Assembly: GCA_903825465.1 (NCBI GenBank)
Contig: CAIKAR010000030.1
Span: 62,001 to 126,000, forward strand
Reading direction: 5' to 3'
Source of the DNA: an uncultured Hyphomicrobiales bacterium
GTDB taxonomy: Bacteria; Pseudomonadota; Alphaproteobacteria; Rhizobiales; Beijerinckiaceae
DNA: 64,000 nucleotides
This document shows positions 26,397 to 33,928 of this stretch, piece after piece (within the stretch, counting starts at the first letter, position 1; each line of letters begins with the position of its first letter). The position numbers and the translations under genes were made by a program. The notes beneath the pieces are model-generated. The model did no database searches and was not told where the DNA came from. It was given only the letters and a program-made list of their open reading frames with translations.

Positions 26397-27877
26397 GCGA
26401 ACAGCCCGTGCATGAACCAGCGCGGGCGCGGCCCCTGGGCGTTGTAAAGACCCTCGCGGAACACCCAGAAGCGCGCGCCATCCGTGTCCTCGACGTGGAA
26501 GTAATCACGTGTCAGCGCCTCGCCGGCGCCTTTCCACCATTCCGGCGCGATCCGCTCAGGGCCCTCGATGGCGGCGACCTCGTGCATGACGCGTCGCCAG
26601 CGAAACCGCAGCGGCGGGCCATCCGGCACCTCGGCAAGGGTTTCGATGGGCTCCGGACGTTCGAACAGACGGATCGGGCGGGGGGCGTTTTGCTCCTTCT
26701 CCCCATTTCCGATTGACCTTTGGCCCCCTTTTTCTTGCGCGTGGGAAGCAGGCGACCTCATCCTCGCCACCGGAACCATCGCCATGGTGAATTCCGGAAT
26801 ATGCGTGTCCTGATCAATCAGCCGCGTCACCCGACGCGTTCCCAACCGCGCGCCAAGGCGGTCTAGGAGATCAATGAAAGCGATCCGCTCCTTCTCCCCG
26901 CTTGCGGGGCGAGGAGCGCCCGATCCTCCTTGGAAAACGTCCGGCGGCCCCTCATTCCGCCTTCGACCGCTTTCTTCCGGCGCGTGGGAAGAAGGAAACT
27001 CCTCCTGCCGCGCCGGCAATTCCTCCACCTCCATCGCCGACAAGCGGACGAGGTCGAACCCGCAGCCACTGTCAAGCGGGTCGTCCTGACGGCGCTCGCT
27101 GGCCGCCTTGATCCGCTCCTCGAACAACAGCGCCATGATTTTGGGGTCGCGCAGAGGACGGCTGGCGCTGGTGGCGATCCCCAGCGCCACGCCATCGACG
27201 CGAAAGAGGCTCGCCTCCAATTGGCGCGCGCCCTCCGCGTGGAGATCCAGCATCGCGCATAAATCCACTGCGAGTCCGGCGATGACACCACGGACATCCT
27301 CCATGCGGGAAATCGGCTCGGCGAAACGCCTCTCCATCACATAGGCAGGCGCCTCGAAACGTGGAGTTATCGGGGATTTCGCCCTTCCCATCAGCCCGTC
27401 CAGGCGGTCGAACAAGCCTTCGCCAAACCGCGCCGCGATCGGCGCTCGCGGCCGCATGAGAATATCGTCGACGCATTTCAATCCCGAACGCGACAACGCC
27501 AGCGCAATATCGTCCGACAGGCGCAGCGCCGCCGCTGGAAGCGCGCCAAACAACCGCCGCAGCCCCTTTTCATCGGCCTCCGCGGGCGCTAGCCGAACGC
27601 GGCCAAAACGCGCCAACGCCCAGGCGGCCTCGGGCGTGTTCGCCACGGCGGCGCGCACGCCAAAACCCTGGCGGACAAAGCGTTTTTCGATGTCGGCCAC
27701 GAGTCGCGCCTCGCCGCCGAACAGATGCGCCACGCCCGAGATATCGAGCATGGCGCCATCGGGCGCGTCGGCGGCGGCGAGCGGCGTGTAACGCCGGCAC
27801 CAATCGGCGAGTTTCGCCGGCGTGAGGGCGACCGCCTCAGGCGCGCTTAAGATGACGAGGGAAAGATAACGCGGCAC
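26393..27877 (-). CDS. imuB: ImuB, Y-family polymerase-like mutasome subunit (N-terminally shortened, with insertions)
   Basis: A catalytically inactive Y-family homologue that links DnaE2 to the sliding clamp. The GTG at 27877 is chosen because the following PRYLSLVILS matches the usual ImuB opening; an ATG at 27928 is possible but deeper inside imuA. After about 20 residues the protein jumps to LADWCRRYTPL and LDISGVAHLFGG, which lie about 100 residues into other ImuB proteins, so roughly 75-90 residues are missing. Residues about 295-330 and 376-396 come from palindromic repeats. The C-terminal PRPIRLFERPEPIE and RIAPEWW are intact. It overlaps imuA by 41 bases. Confidence 0.88.
   Translation of the reverse strand: MPRYLSLVILSAPEAVALTPAKLADWCRRYTPLAAADAPDGAMLDISGVAHLFGGEARLVADIEKRFVRQGFGVRAAVANTPEAAWALARFGRVRLAPAEADEKGLRRLFGALPAAALRLSDDIALALSRSGLKCVDDILMRPRAPIAARFGEGLFDRLDGLMGRAKSPITPRFEAPAYVMERRFAEPISRMEDVRGVIAGLAVDLCAMLDLHAEGARQLEASLFRVDGVALGIATSASRPLRDPKIMALLFEERIKAASERRQDDPLDSGCGFDLVRLSAMEVEELPARQEEFPSSHAPEESGRRRNEGPPDVFQGGSGAPRPASGEKERIAFIDLLDRLGARLGTRRVTRLIDQDTHIPEFTMAMVPVARMRSPASHAQEKGGQRSIGNGEKEQNAPRPIRLFERPEPIETLAEVPDGPPLRFRWRRVMHEVAAIEGPERIAPEWWKGAGEALTRDYFHVEDTDGARFWVFREGLYNAQGPRPRWFMHGLFA
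26693..26752. repeat. Palindromic repeat, copy C, inserted in frame in imuB
   Basis: The ends CTCCTTCTCCCC (26693-26704) and GTGGGAAGCAGG (26741-26752) are related to the ends of copies A, B and D. Between them is a short stretch that does not fit the ImuB family. On the coding strand it adds about 20 residues (the part with SHAQEKGGQRSIGNGEKEQ) between DTHIPEFTMAMVPVARM and PRPIRLFE, without breaking the frame. Confidence 0.5.
26890..26995. repeat. Palindromic repeat, copy D, inserted in frame in imuB
   Basis: It begins CCTTCTCCCC (26890-26899), followed by an inner hairpin CCGCTTGCGG, and ends GTGGGAAGAAGG (26984-26995), the inverted form of the start with one change. It contributes about 36 residues rich in Arg, Gly, Pro and Ser (SSHAPEESGRRRNEGPP and what follows) between the ImuB-typical FDLVRLSAMEVEELP and IDLLDRLGARLG. 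The frame is kept. The encoded peptide has no ImuB-like counterpart that I know. Confidence 0.6.
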
Positions 27878-28592
27878 TGGATCGCCCTTCACTGATTGGA
27901 ATGTCGTCGCCGAAAACGCTCCAAACAATGGTCTTTTCGCTGTCGGACGGCGCGGCCACGCCGATGGCGGGACGCGATTTCAGCACCCGCAGGCGCCAAG
28001 CCGGAGCTTCGGGAATGGGGCGGCGGCGGCCTGCGGAGGAGATCGCCCGGCCTTGCGTGGTGGCGACTTCAAACCGTTCGCGCGCGGCGGTGGAGAGGGC
28101 TTCCGCCGCAGGCGCGGAATAAATCAGCAGGCCCAGCGCGCTCCCAGCGCGGGCTGCGAGCGTCAGCCTCCTTGTGGCCATCAGATCGCAATGACGGGCC
28201 GCGTCCCAAATTTCGCCGACAACGGCGGCGCAGGCGGTGGATTTCAATCCCTCCTCCAGCGCCCATAGCGCTTCTCGGGGGCCGGACGCGCGCACCAGCG
28301 CCAATCGGGCGGGATCAAGCCCATGGGCACGGAGGCCTGGCCCATAGGGCGCGCCGCGCTCACGCCAGACGAAGTCTTCGCCAATCCAGAGAATCGTCCC
28401 CTCCGCGCCCGCCGCCGCGATGGCGAGCGTCAGGGCATAGCCACAGGCCGCCGTCGCGTCGCCCGGACGAGCGGGCAAGATTTCAACGACGCCGCCGGGA
28501 TTGTGTCCGGAAGCGCGGGAATGCTCGGCTGTCGCCCCAATGCGGGCAATGGCCTGACGCAAAACGCCCATTCGGCCGGGGACAGCAGACAT
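27837..28592 (-). CDS. imuA: ImuA, RecA-like SOS mutagenesis protein
   Basis: A 251-residue protein of the ImuA (SulA/RecA-like) family, first gene of the imuA-imuB-dnaE2 damage-tolerance cassette. The start MSAVPGRMGVLRQAIARIG, the segment GTILWIGEDFVWRERGAPYG, and RRLTLAARAGSALGLLIYSA correspond to conserved ImuA regions. The start codon is 18 bases from a GTTC-N7-GTTC LexA box. The ribosome site is weak (GAG nine bases upstream). An internal ATG at codon 8 is an alternative start. Confidence 0.87.
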   Translation of the reverse strand: MSAVPGRMGVLRQAIARIGATAEHSRASGHNPGGVVEILPARPGDATAACGYALTLAIAAAGAEGTILWIGEDFVWRERGAPYGPGLRAHGLDPARLALVRASGPREALWALEEGLKSTACAAVVGEIWDAARHCDLMATRRLTLAARAGSALGLLIYSAPAAEALSTAARERFEVATTQGRAISSAGRRRPIPEAPAWRLRVLKSRPAIGVAAPSDSEKTIVWSVFGDDIPISEGRSSAALSFPRHLKRA

Positions 28593-28609
28593 GGTTTGCT
28601 CATTTCAAT

Positions 28610-28624
28610 GTTCTCTATTTGTTC
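28610..28624 (-). promoter_or_regulatory. LexA (SOS) box upstream of imuA
   Basis: The plus strand reads GTTC-TCTATTT-GTTC, exactly the alphaproteobacterial LexA direct-repeat operator GTTC-N7-GTTC (GAAC-N7-GAAC on the other strand). It lies 18 bases before the imuA start and just downstream of the putative -10 element, where bound LexA would block transcription of the whole cassette. Confidence 0.9.
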
Positions 28625-28627
28625 CCA

Positions 28628-28656
28628 AAGATTCCTTGCCTTGGGAATAGAGTCAA
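28628..28656 (-). promoter_or_regulatory. Putative imuA-imuB-dnaE2 promoter
   Basis: On the minus strand TTGACT (28656-28651) is followed after 17 bases by AATCTT (28633-28628). The -35 matches consensus in five of six positions and the -10 in about three. The LexA box begins three bases beyond the -10 element. The position and spacing make it a plausible LexA-repressed promoter; the weak -10 is the reservation. Confidence 0.55.
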
Positions 28657-28806
28657 GAGGACGGTGGGATCGTTCAACTCCCTTTGATCCCTCCGCCATG
28701 CGACGCATCGCGATTTCGGGCGCCGCCTGGATCGTTGCGCGACTTTTTATCAGGGGCCTGCTAAATCGGACGAATGTTCGCGCGCCGAAATTCCGCGGGT
28801 CAAATC

Positions 28807-29757
28807 ATGTATCGCTCCATCGCGACTGCTTTTTTCTGCGCCGCTTCCATCACTTTGGCGACCGCGCAGACCGTGCCCGCCACCCAAAGAATCGTTGTGA
28901 CATTCCCGGCCGGCGGCACGGCGGACGTCCTCGCGCGCCTTGTCGCCGACCAAATGGGCAGGGCTGGCGGCGGTTCGGTCGTTGTCGACAACCGCCCTGG
29001 CGCCAATTCGATCATCGGCAATGAATTCGCCGCGCGCGCCGCGCCCGATGGCGGCACGTTGTTGATGGTGGCGAATTCGTTTCTGATTACATCGTTCCTG
29101 CGCGACCTCCCCTATGACACGATGAAAAGCTTCGAGCCGGTCTGTTCGCTGGCGCAATCGCCGCTGATTATCATTGTGCCGGCGAATTCCCCCTACAAAA
29201 CGGTCAAGGAATTCATCGACGCGACGAAAGCCGCGCCCGGCAAGCTAGCCATGGGCGCCATTGGCCCCGCTACGGCGCAACGCGTCGCCATTGAGCTGTT
29301 GTCGAAGAGCGCGGGGCTCGCGGTCAATTTCGTTCCTTACGCGAGCAGCGTTCAGGCGTTGAACGCGGTGCTCGCCGGCGACATTCCCTCGGCGATGGTC
29401 GCCATCGCCGACGCGGCCGCCATGGCCAAAGACGGCCGCGTGCGGTTTCTAAGCGTGCTCACGCGCGAACGTGTGCCGGCCTGGAAAGACACGCCCACGA
29501 TGATCGAAAGCGGCTATGACACCGCCTATTCCGCGTGGTTTGGATTGCTCGCGCCCGCGAAGACGCCGTCCACCACGCTCAAGGCGCTTTCCGACATCGT
29601 CACGCGCGCGATGGCCGCGCCGGAACTCGCGGAAAAAATGAAGCCGCTCGAATTTTACCCATCGGCTTCCTGCGGCGCGGCGTTCGGGGAATTTCTTCGC
29701 GCGGAATCCGAATCGACCGGCCGTGTGGTCCGCGAGGCCGGCATCAAGATGGAATAG
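28807..29757 (+). CDS. Tripartite tricarboxylate transporter substrate-binding protein (TctC/Bug family)
   Basis: A 316-residue periplasmic binding protein with a signal peptide (YRSIATAFFCAASITLATA) and the Bug-family opening IVVTFPAGGTADVLARLVA, followed by VVVDNRPGANSIIGNEFAA. The ligands of this family are carboxylates such as citrate, aromatic acids or nicotinate. The membrane partners TctA and TctB are not present, so it is an orphan. It converges on the aspartate dehydrogenase gene, eight bases away, at the left edge of the catabolic island, and may deliver the same or a related acid. The start at 28807 fits the leader better than an upstream ATG at 28774. Confidence 0.9.
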   Translation: MYRSIATAFFCAASITLATAQTVPATQRIVVTFPAGGTADVLARLVADQMGRAGGGSVVVDNRPGANSIIGNEFAARAAPDGGTLLMVANSFLITSFLRDLPYDTMKSFEPVCSLAQSPLIIIVPANSPYKTVKEFIDATKAAPGKLAMGAIGPATAQRVAIELLSKSAGLAVNFVPYASSVQALNAVLAGDIPSAMVAIADAAAMAKDGRVRFLSVLTRERVPAWKDTPTMIESGYDTAYSAWFGLLAPAKTPSTTLKALSDIVTRAMAAPELAEKMKPLEFYPSASCGAAFGEFLRAESESTGRVVREAGIKME

Positions 29758-29765
29758 ACTTCGCG

Positions 29766-30593
29766 TTATCTTCCGATTTCGCCGAGAATCGAGGCGGCGA
29801 GCGCGTAGCCCGCGGTCATCGACGTTCTCGGATTCGACGGCAATGGATTGCCCTCGATGCGAAAATTGAAGTTTGCGCAGCGCGAGCGGACTACAATCTC
29901 GTGAATATTGCGATGGATGGTCGGATCGGCCACGAGTTCGACCCGCGTGCGCTCGAATCCGAGGCCACCCAGCGCGATCGTCGCCGCGACGTTGGCGTTT
30001 TGCGGAAAGTCGCGCGCCGCCCGCCCGGCGTCCCCGCTGAAGAACACGGTCGCCCGTTCAAGAATGTCGAGATCGATCAGATCCTCCGCGCCCGTGCCAC
30101 GCCACGCCGCCGGGGGCTTGCGCGAAGTGTAGGTCACCTCCTCAAGCCCCGACAATTTAGCCGCATCGAGAAGGTCGATGCCTCCAATAGCGCCGGGACA
30201 AATCGTCAGCCGCGCTCCGTGGCCCGCTGAAGCCGCCTCGAGCGAGGCTCTAAGCGATTCACGCGCCAACGCGCCCACCGATGTCACAATCAACCCACAT
30301 CCCGCGGCGAGGCACGCGACTCCGACCTCGGCCAGCGCCTCGTGGCCCGCCGCCTCCGCGACGGTGGTAAGACGACGCGCAAAAAAATCGTCGAGCGACA
30401 CAACCACCTCTCGTTCGCGCGCCAGGCGTTCACCGAAGGTTTCGAGCATGGCGCGGGCGCGCGACGCCCCGTGCGGCCGCGCGAGGCAAACGACGCTTTC
30501 CAGCGGCGTCTTCAGCGACGACGCGAGCGCGTCCAACGCTTGCGTCGCGAGGCTTCCATAGCCAACAAGGCCAAGCCGCGCGCGGCGGATCAC
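29766..30593 (-). CDS. L-aspartate dehydrogenase-like protein (DUF108/NadX family)
   Basis: A 275-residue enzyme of the aspartate dehydrogenase family. It has the N-terminal Rossmann loop LGLVGYGSLATQAL, the central CPGAIGGIDLLDAA, the signature FPQNANVAATIALGGLG, and the end motif NPLPSNPRTSMTAG. The family interconverts L-aspartate and oxaloacetate plus ammonia with NAD(P), or forms iminoaspartate for NAD synthesis. Here it is the last gene of a catabolic operon, sharing four bases (GTGA) with the TPP-enzyme gene, so an ammonia-releasing or ammonia-fixing catabolic step is more likely than NAD synthesis. That is inference. Confidence 0.88.
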   Translation of the reverse strand: MIRRARLGLVGYGSLATQALDALASSLKTPLESVVCLARPHGASRARAMLETFGERLAREREVVVSLDDFFARRLTTVAEAAGHEALAEVGVACLAAGCGLIVTSVGALARESLRASLEAASAGHGARLTICPGAIGGIDLLDAAKLSGLEEVTYTSRKPPAAWRGTGAEDLIDLDILERATVFFSGDAGRAARDFPQNANVAATIALGGLGFERTRVELVADPTIHRNIHEIVVRSRCANFNFRIEGNPLPSNPRTSMTAGYALAASILGEIGR

Positions 30594-32275
30594 TTGGCGC
30601 CGCCGGCCGCGCCCGCGGGAGGCCCGCCGAAGGCCTCCGCGTAAGGGCCGATGGCGATCATGTCGATTTCAAGCAACGTTGGGCCGGGCAGCGACATGGC
30701 GCGGTTGAACGCGTCTTCGAAGCGATCGATGGCGGAGACCTTTTCGTGGGCCAGCCCCATGCTTTTCGCGAACAATCCAAAGTCGGGCGTATGCAGCCGG
30801 CAATAAGCGTGTCGATTGCCGTACTGCGCGTCCTGAATATTCGAGATCACACCGTATGCCTGGTCGTTCATCAACACGAAAACGATGTCGCTTTCGTTTT
30901 CGACGGCGGTGGCGAATTCGCCGAGATTGACCATGGTTCCGCCGTCGCCTAGGAGCGAGACGGTCTTCTTGCCCGGCGACGCGAAGGAGGCGCCGATCGA
31001 CATGGCGACACCCTGGCCGATGCCGCCGCCAAGGGCGTGAACCCCGAGATGCGGCGCGGCCAAACGCACATAGCGATTGCCGAACATCGAGTTCGCAATC
31101 GTCACATCGCGCGCGAAGGGATGCGCGCCGGAATGGACGCGCGCGCTCAGAATATCCGCGACAGCCTTGTAAGGCCCAAGCGATTTCGCCAACGCCCCTT
31201 CGCTGGCGCTTCGCGCGGAGGCGAGTTCGGCGGCGAAGGCTTGATCCACATCGAGTTTCGCGGGCAATCGCTCCAACAGGCCGGCCAGCGATGGCGCGGC
31301 CTCGCCGTAGATAAACATATCGACGGGATAATTCCGCCCGCCCTGGCTAGCGTCCGCGTCGATTTGAACAAGTGGCTTGCCGAGCCGCAACGCGTTGTTG
31401 CGGGTTTCGTTGCCGCGCAATCGCGAGCCGACAACGATCATCAAATCGCATTTGTCGAAGAGAGTTTGCGCCAGCGGCGTCATGTTGTAGGCGCCCAGGT
31501 TGCGGGCGTGATCTTCGGGAACGATGGCGCGGCCATTGGTGCTTGTCACCGCGCAGAACCCGCGTTCGACGAGCGTCGTGGCCTCGACGCCGGCGGCGCG
31601 CGCGCCACCGCCAAGATAAAGCATCGGGCGACGCGCGCGACGAATTAATTCCGCCAAAACGTCGAGCTGCGCCGCGTCGGGCGCGACCCGCGCGCGTGTC
31701 GGCGCGCTCAATCCGAGCGGCATGACGGCCGTTTGCCGCTGGACATCGACGGGAATTTCAAGGCTTACAGGCCCGCTCGGCGCCGATAGCGCCGCCGACA
31801 TCGCGGCGCGCAGGACGGTCGCCGCGCCGTTCGCATCCCAAACGCGGAAATACGCCTTGGAAACGGACTTCAACATATCGGGTTGACGGGGCACGTCGTG
31901 AATGGCGGCTCGATCCCGATCCATGAAAACGGTGTCGAGTTGCGAGGTGATGTGAAGAACCGGCGAGCCGGCGGTCAACGCTTCGACTTGCGAACCCGCC
32001 GCGTTGCCAGCCGCCGTGCCCGTCGACGTGATGACAACGCCAAGGCTCCGCGAGACGCGGGCGAAGGCGTCGGCCATGTTCATCGCGCCAGCTTCGCCAC
32101 GCGCCGGCACGAATGTGATGCGACCTTGGCGAAAGAGCGCGTCGAGGATGGGCATATTATGAATGGAAATGACGCCAAACGCGTGCGTGACGCCCGCGTC
32201 CGCGAGGCCGCCCGCGATAAGGTCGCCAACGGGCTCCGCGGCGCGACGCGCTGAGGTGTTAGGGGCGGCTGACAT
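30590..32275 (-). CDS. Thiamine pyrophosphate-dependent enzyme, acetolactate synthase/decarboxylase-like
   Basis: A 561-residue three-domain TPP enzyme. The N-terminal domain contains PARGEAGAMNMADAFAR, whose Glu should activate the cofactor. The middle domain is FAD/nucleotide-like (PMLYLGGGARAAGVE). The C-terminal domain carries GDGGTMVNLGEFATAVE with the downstream NDQAYGVI, forming the TPP-magnesium motif. The group holds acetolactate synthases, glyoxylate carboligases and 2-keto acid decarboxylases. No small ALS subunit is present, which favours a catabolic decarboxylase or lyase. It lies between the atypical SDR (nine bases upstream) and aspartate dehydrogenase. Confidence 0.88.
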   Translation of the reverse strand: MSAAPNTSARRAAEPVGDLIAGGLADAGVTHAFGVISIHNMPILDALFRQGRITFVPARGEAGAMNMADAFARVSRSLGVVITSTGTAAGNAAGSQVEALTAGSPVLHITSQLDTVFMDRDRAAIHDVPRQPDMLKSVSKAYFRVWDANGAATVLRAAMSAALSAPSGPVSLEIPVDVQRQTAVMPLGLSAPTRARVAPDAAQLDVLAELIRRARRPMLYLGGGARAAGVEATTLVERGFCAVTSTNGRAIVPEDHARNLGAYNMTPLAQTLFDKCDLMIVVGSRLRGNETRNNALRLGKPLVQIDADASQGGRNYPVDMFIYGEAAPSLAGLLERLPAKLDVDQAFAAELASARSASEGALAKSLGPYKAVADILSARVHSGAHPFARDVTIANSMFGNRYVRLAAPHLGVHALGGGIGQGVAMSIGASFASPGKKTVSLLGDGGTMVNLGEFATAVENESDIVFVLMNDQAYGVISNIQDAQYGNRHAYCRLHTPDFGLFAKSMGLAHEKVSAIDRFEDAFNRAMSLPGPTLLEIDMIAIGPYAEAFGGPPAGAAGGAK

Positions 32276-32284
32276 GGCGAACCC

Positions 32285-33076
32285 TCAAATGTGGCGGGAG
32301 ACGCCGCCGGAAATCTCAAGAGTCGATCCCGTGACAAAGCTCGCCGCGGGCGAAACGAGAAACACAATCGCGCGCGCGACTTCCTCAGGTTCGCCGAGGC
32401 GGCCCATCGGGATGTGCTTGCCCGCGGCGAGTTCGGCCATCCATTGCGCGCGCGTCTGCGCCTTGTCGGCGCGCGCCTCGAAACGGCGTTGCCACTGGCC
32501 GGAATCGATGAGGCCAAGCACAACCGAATTCACCCGTATTTTCGGGGCGAATTCGGTCGCGAGCGATTTCGCCAAGCTTTGCACGCCCGCGCGGGCGGCC
32601 GACGTGCAAACCATGTAGGGTTCGGGCTGAAGCGCGAGCAAAGAATTCACCGCGAGAATCGAGGCCGCGTCGCTCTTGTCGAGCAGCGGCTTAAAGCCGC
32701 GGATTGGATAAATCTGGCTGAAGAACTTGAGTTCCAATTCCGCCCGCCACTGCTCGTCGGTGGTGTTGGCGAAGTTCGTCATGCGGCCTTCGCCGGCGTT
32801 GTTGACAAGTATGTCGAGCGCTGGCCGCCACGCGCCGACGGCGTCCGCGAACACCCGCATGTCCGCCTCGCGCGTCACGTCGCAGCGTTGCGCCAGCACG
32901 CGATCCGCGCCGAATTCGTCGCCAAGTCCACGCGCGGCGGCCGCGAGACGATCCTCCCCTCGGCCGCAGATCGCGACGTCGCAACCCTCGGCCAGCAGCG
33001 CGCGCGACACCGCCAGGCCAATGCCCGAAGTGCCACCAGTCACGACGGCGGCGCGTCCGCGCAAACCGAGATCCAT
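32285..33076 (-). CDS. SDR family protein with substituted catalytic residues
   Basis: A 263-residue short-chain dehydrogenase-fold protein. The cofactor loop GGTSGIG and the NNAG motif (LVNNAGEGRM) are intact, and the protein ends with EISGGVSRHI. At the active site, where YxxxK is expected, alignment by the following QSLAKSLA gives Thr and Arg (CTSAARAGVQ). A Tyr lies four residues earlier in EPYMV. SDRs with TSAAR at this place exist, so this may be a working subfamily with different chemistry rather than a dead enzyme. It is second in the leftward operon. Confidence 0.87.
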   Translation of the reverse strand: MDLGLRGRAAVVTGGTSGIGLAVSRALLAEGCDVAICGRGEDRLAAAARGLGDEFGADRVLAQRCDVTREADMRVFADAVGAWRPALDILVNNAGEGRMTNFANTTDEQWRAELELKFFSQIYPIRGFKPLLDKSDAASILAVNSLLALQPEPYMVCTSAARAGVQSLAKSLATEFAPKIRVNSVVLGLIDSGQWQRRFEARADKAQTRAQWMAELAAGKHIPMGRLGEPEEVARAIVFLVSPAASFVTGSTLEISGGVSRHI

Positions 33077-33092
33077 TTCCGGCGTCCGCTCT

Positions 33093-33641
33093 TCAGGCCT
33101 TGTTGCGCTTCACCTTCGATAGCGGGTGGCTCGCGGGATAAGTGGGCGTTTCCGGCTTCGTGCTGCCGATCATCACGCACATAAGCGCCTCTTCATGACC
33201 CTCGTTGACGAGCCCGCGGTAGACTCCGGCGGGCACCGAAATCAAATCGCGCTCACCGAGGACAAGGTCTTCACGATGGCCATTGTGTTCGATCATAATG
33301 CGGACCCGCTCGCCGCGCATGATGAAGAAAATCTCTTCCGCGTCGGTGTGGAGATGCAACGGGCCTTCGCATCCGGCGGGCAACACCATCGTCGAGAAGG
33401 TGAAGTTTTCGGCCGGCACAGTGTTGCCGTCTTCCGACACACCGGCACCGCCAGTGCCAACGTAGCGCATTTGCGCGCGTTTGTATTTGGGATCGTAGTC
33501 AGCCTGGAATTTCAACGCGTCCCAATCGAGCGTGCGGGTCTTGAAACGAGCCACGCGCGATTCAAGCCATTGGCTGAGCGTCTTGCCATCGGGAATCTTC
33601 ACGTCTTCCGGCATGGTTTCAGGTTTGACATGCTCGTTCAT
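33093..33641 (-). CDS. Cupin domain protein, first gene of the leftward catabolic operon
   Basis: A 182-residue cupin. Motif 1 is GPLHLHTDAEEIFFIMRG with the two His and Glu ligands. Motif 2 is GERDLISVPAGVYRGLVNEG, where Arg stands in place of the usual fourth-ligand His. Such cupins include ring-cleaving or C-C-cleaving dioxygenases and sugar-binding proteins, and the Arg makes the metal site incomplete or altered. The start is well supported by AAAGGAGG. Expression should come from the divergent region with the Rieske operon, tying it to the same substrate. Confidence 0.86.
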   Translation of the reverse strand: MNEHVKPETMPEDVKIPDGKTLSQWLESRVARFKTRTLDWDALKFQADYDPKYKRAQMRYVGTGGAGVSEDGNTVPAENFTFSTMVLPAGCEGPLHLHTDAEEIFFIMRGERVRIMIEHNGHREDLVLGERDLISVPAGVYRGLVNEGHEEALMCVMIGSTKPETPTYPASHPLSKVKRNKA

Positions 33642-33727
33642 CGCGGCCTCCTTTGATTGCCACTTTCCGTCGCGGCTTCATGGTTCTACCCGTGTGCGTG
33701 AATTGGCGCCGCAGGTCGGATTTTCTT

Positions 33728-33756
33728 TTGACAAGTCATACATCGTCGGCTAGCCT
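33728..33756 (+). promoter_or_regulatory. Putative promoter of the rightward Rieske/ABC operon
   Basis: A perfect -35 hexamer TTGACA (33728-33733) is followed after exactly 17 bases by TAGCCT (33751-33756), which matches the -10 consensus in three of six positions. Transcription would start near 33763, leaving a leader of about 165 bases before the small HTH gene. The palindrome TGAAA-N5-TTTCA overlaps the expected first transcribed bases, a repressor position. Confidence 0.55.
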
Positions 33757-33766
33757 GTTGCAAATA

Positions 33767-33781
33767 TGAAATTACGTTTCA
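33767..33781. promoter_or_regulatory. Palindrome TGAAA-N5-TTTCA, candidate IclR-family operator
   Basis: TGAAATTACGTTTCA is a perfect inverted repeat with five-base arms and a five-base spacer. The same arm and spacing pattern is the core of the KdgR box, the operator of an IclR-family repressor. It lies just downstream of the putative promoter, and an IclR-family gene ends the same operon (39330-40169). A five-base-arm palindrome can occur by chance in a gap of this size, so the case rests on position and context. Confidence 0.45.
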
Positions 33782-33801
33782 ATAGAGAAACAAACGGTCT
33801 G

Positions 33802-33844
33802 TTGTCGGACGGTATGGAAGTGCCGACAATCGAACCACATTCGA
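33802..33844. promoter_or_regulatory. Two further inverted repeats in the divergent control region
   Basis: TTGTCGG (33802-33808) and CCGACAA (33823-33829) form a perfect inverted pair with centres 21 bases apart, about two helical turns. Directly after it comes TCGAA-N5-TTCGA (33830-33844), with the same spacing as the palindrome at 33767. These may be extra sites for the IclR regulator or another factor. Each repeat alone is near chance expectation. Confidence 0.35.
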
Positions 33845-33928
33845 CCACCATCGTGAGTGCGTGGCGCGAATATTGATTTGCCCGCCGTGCAATGATGCTC
33901 GGTTCCGCTTGTGAATGGGAGAGCTGGT

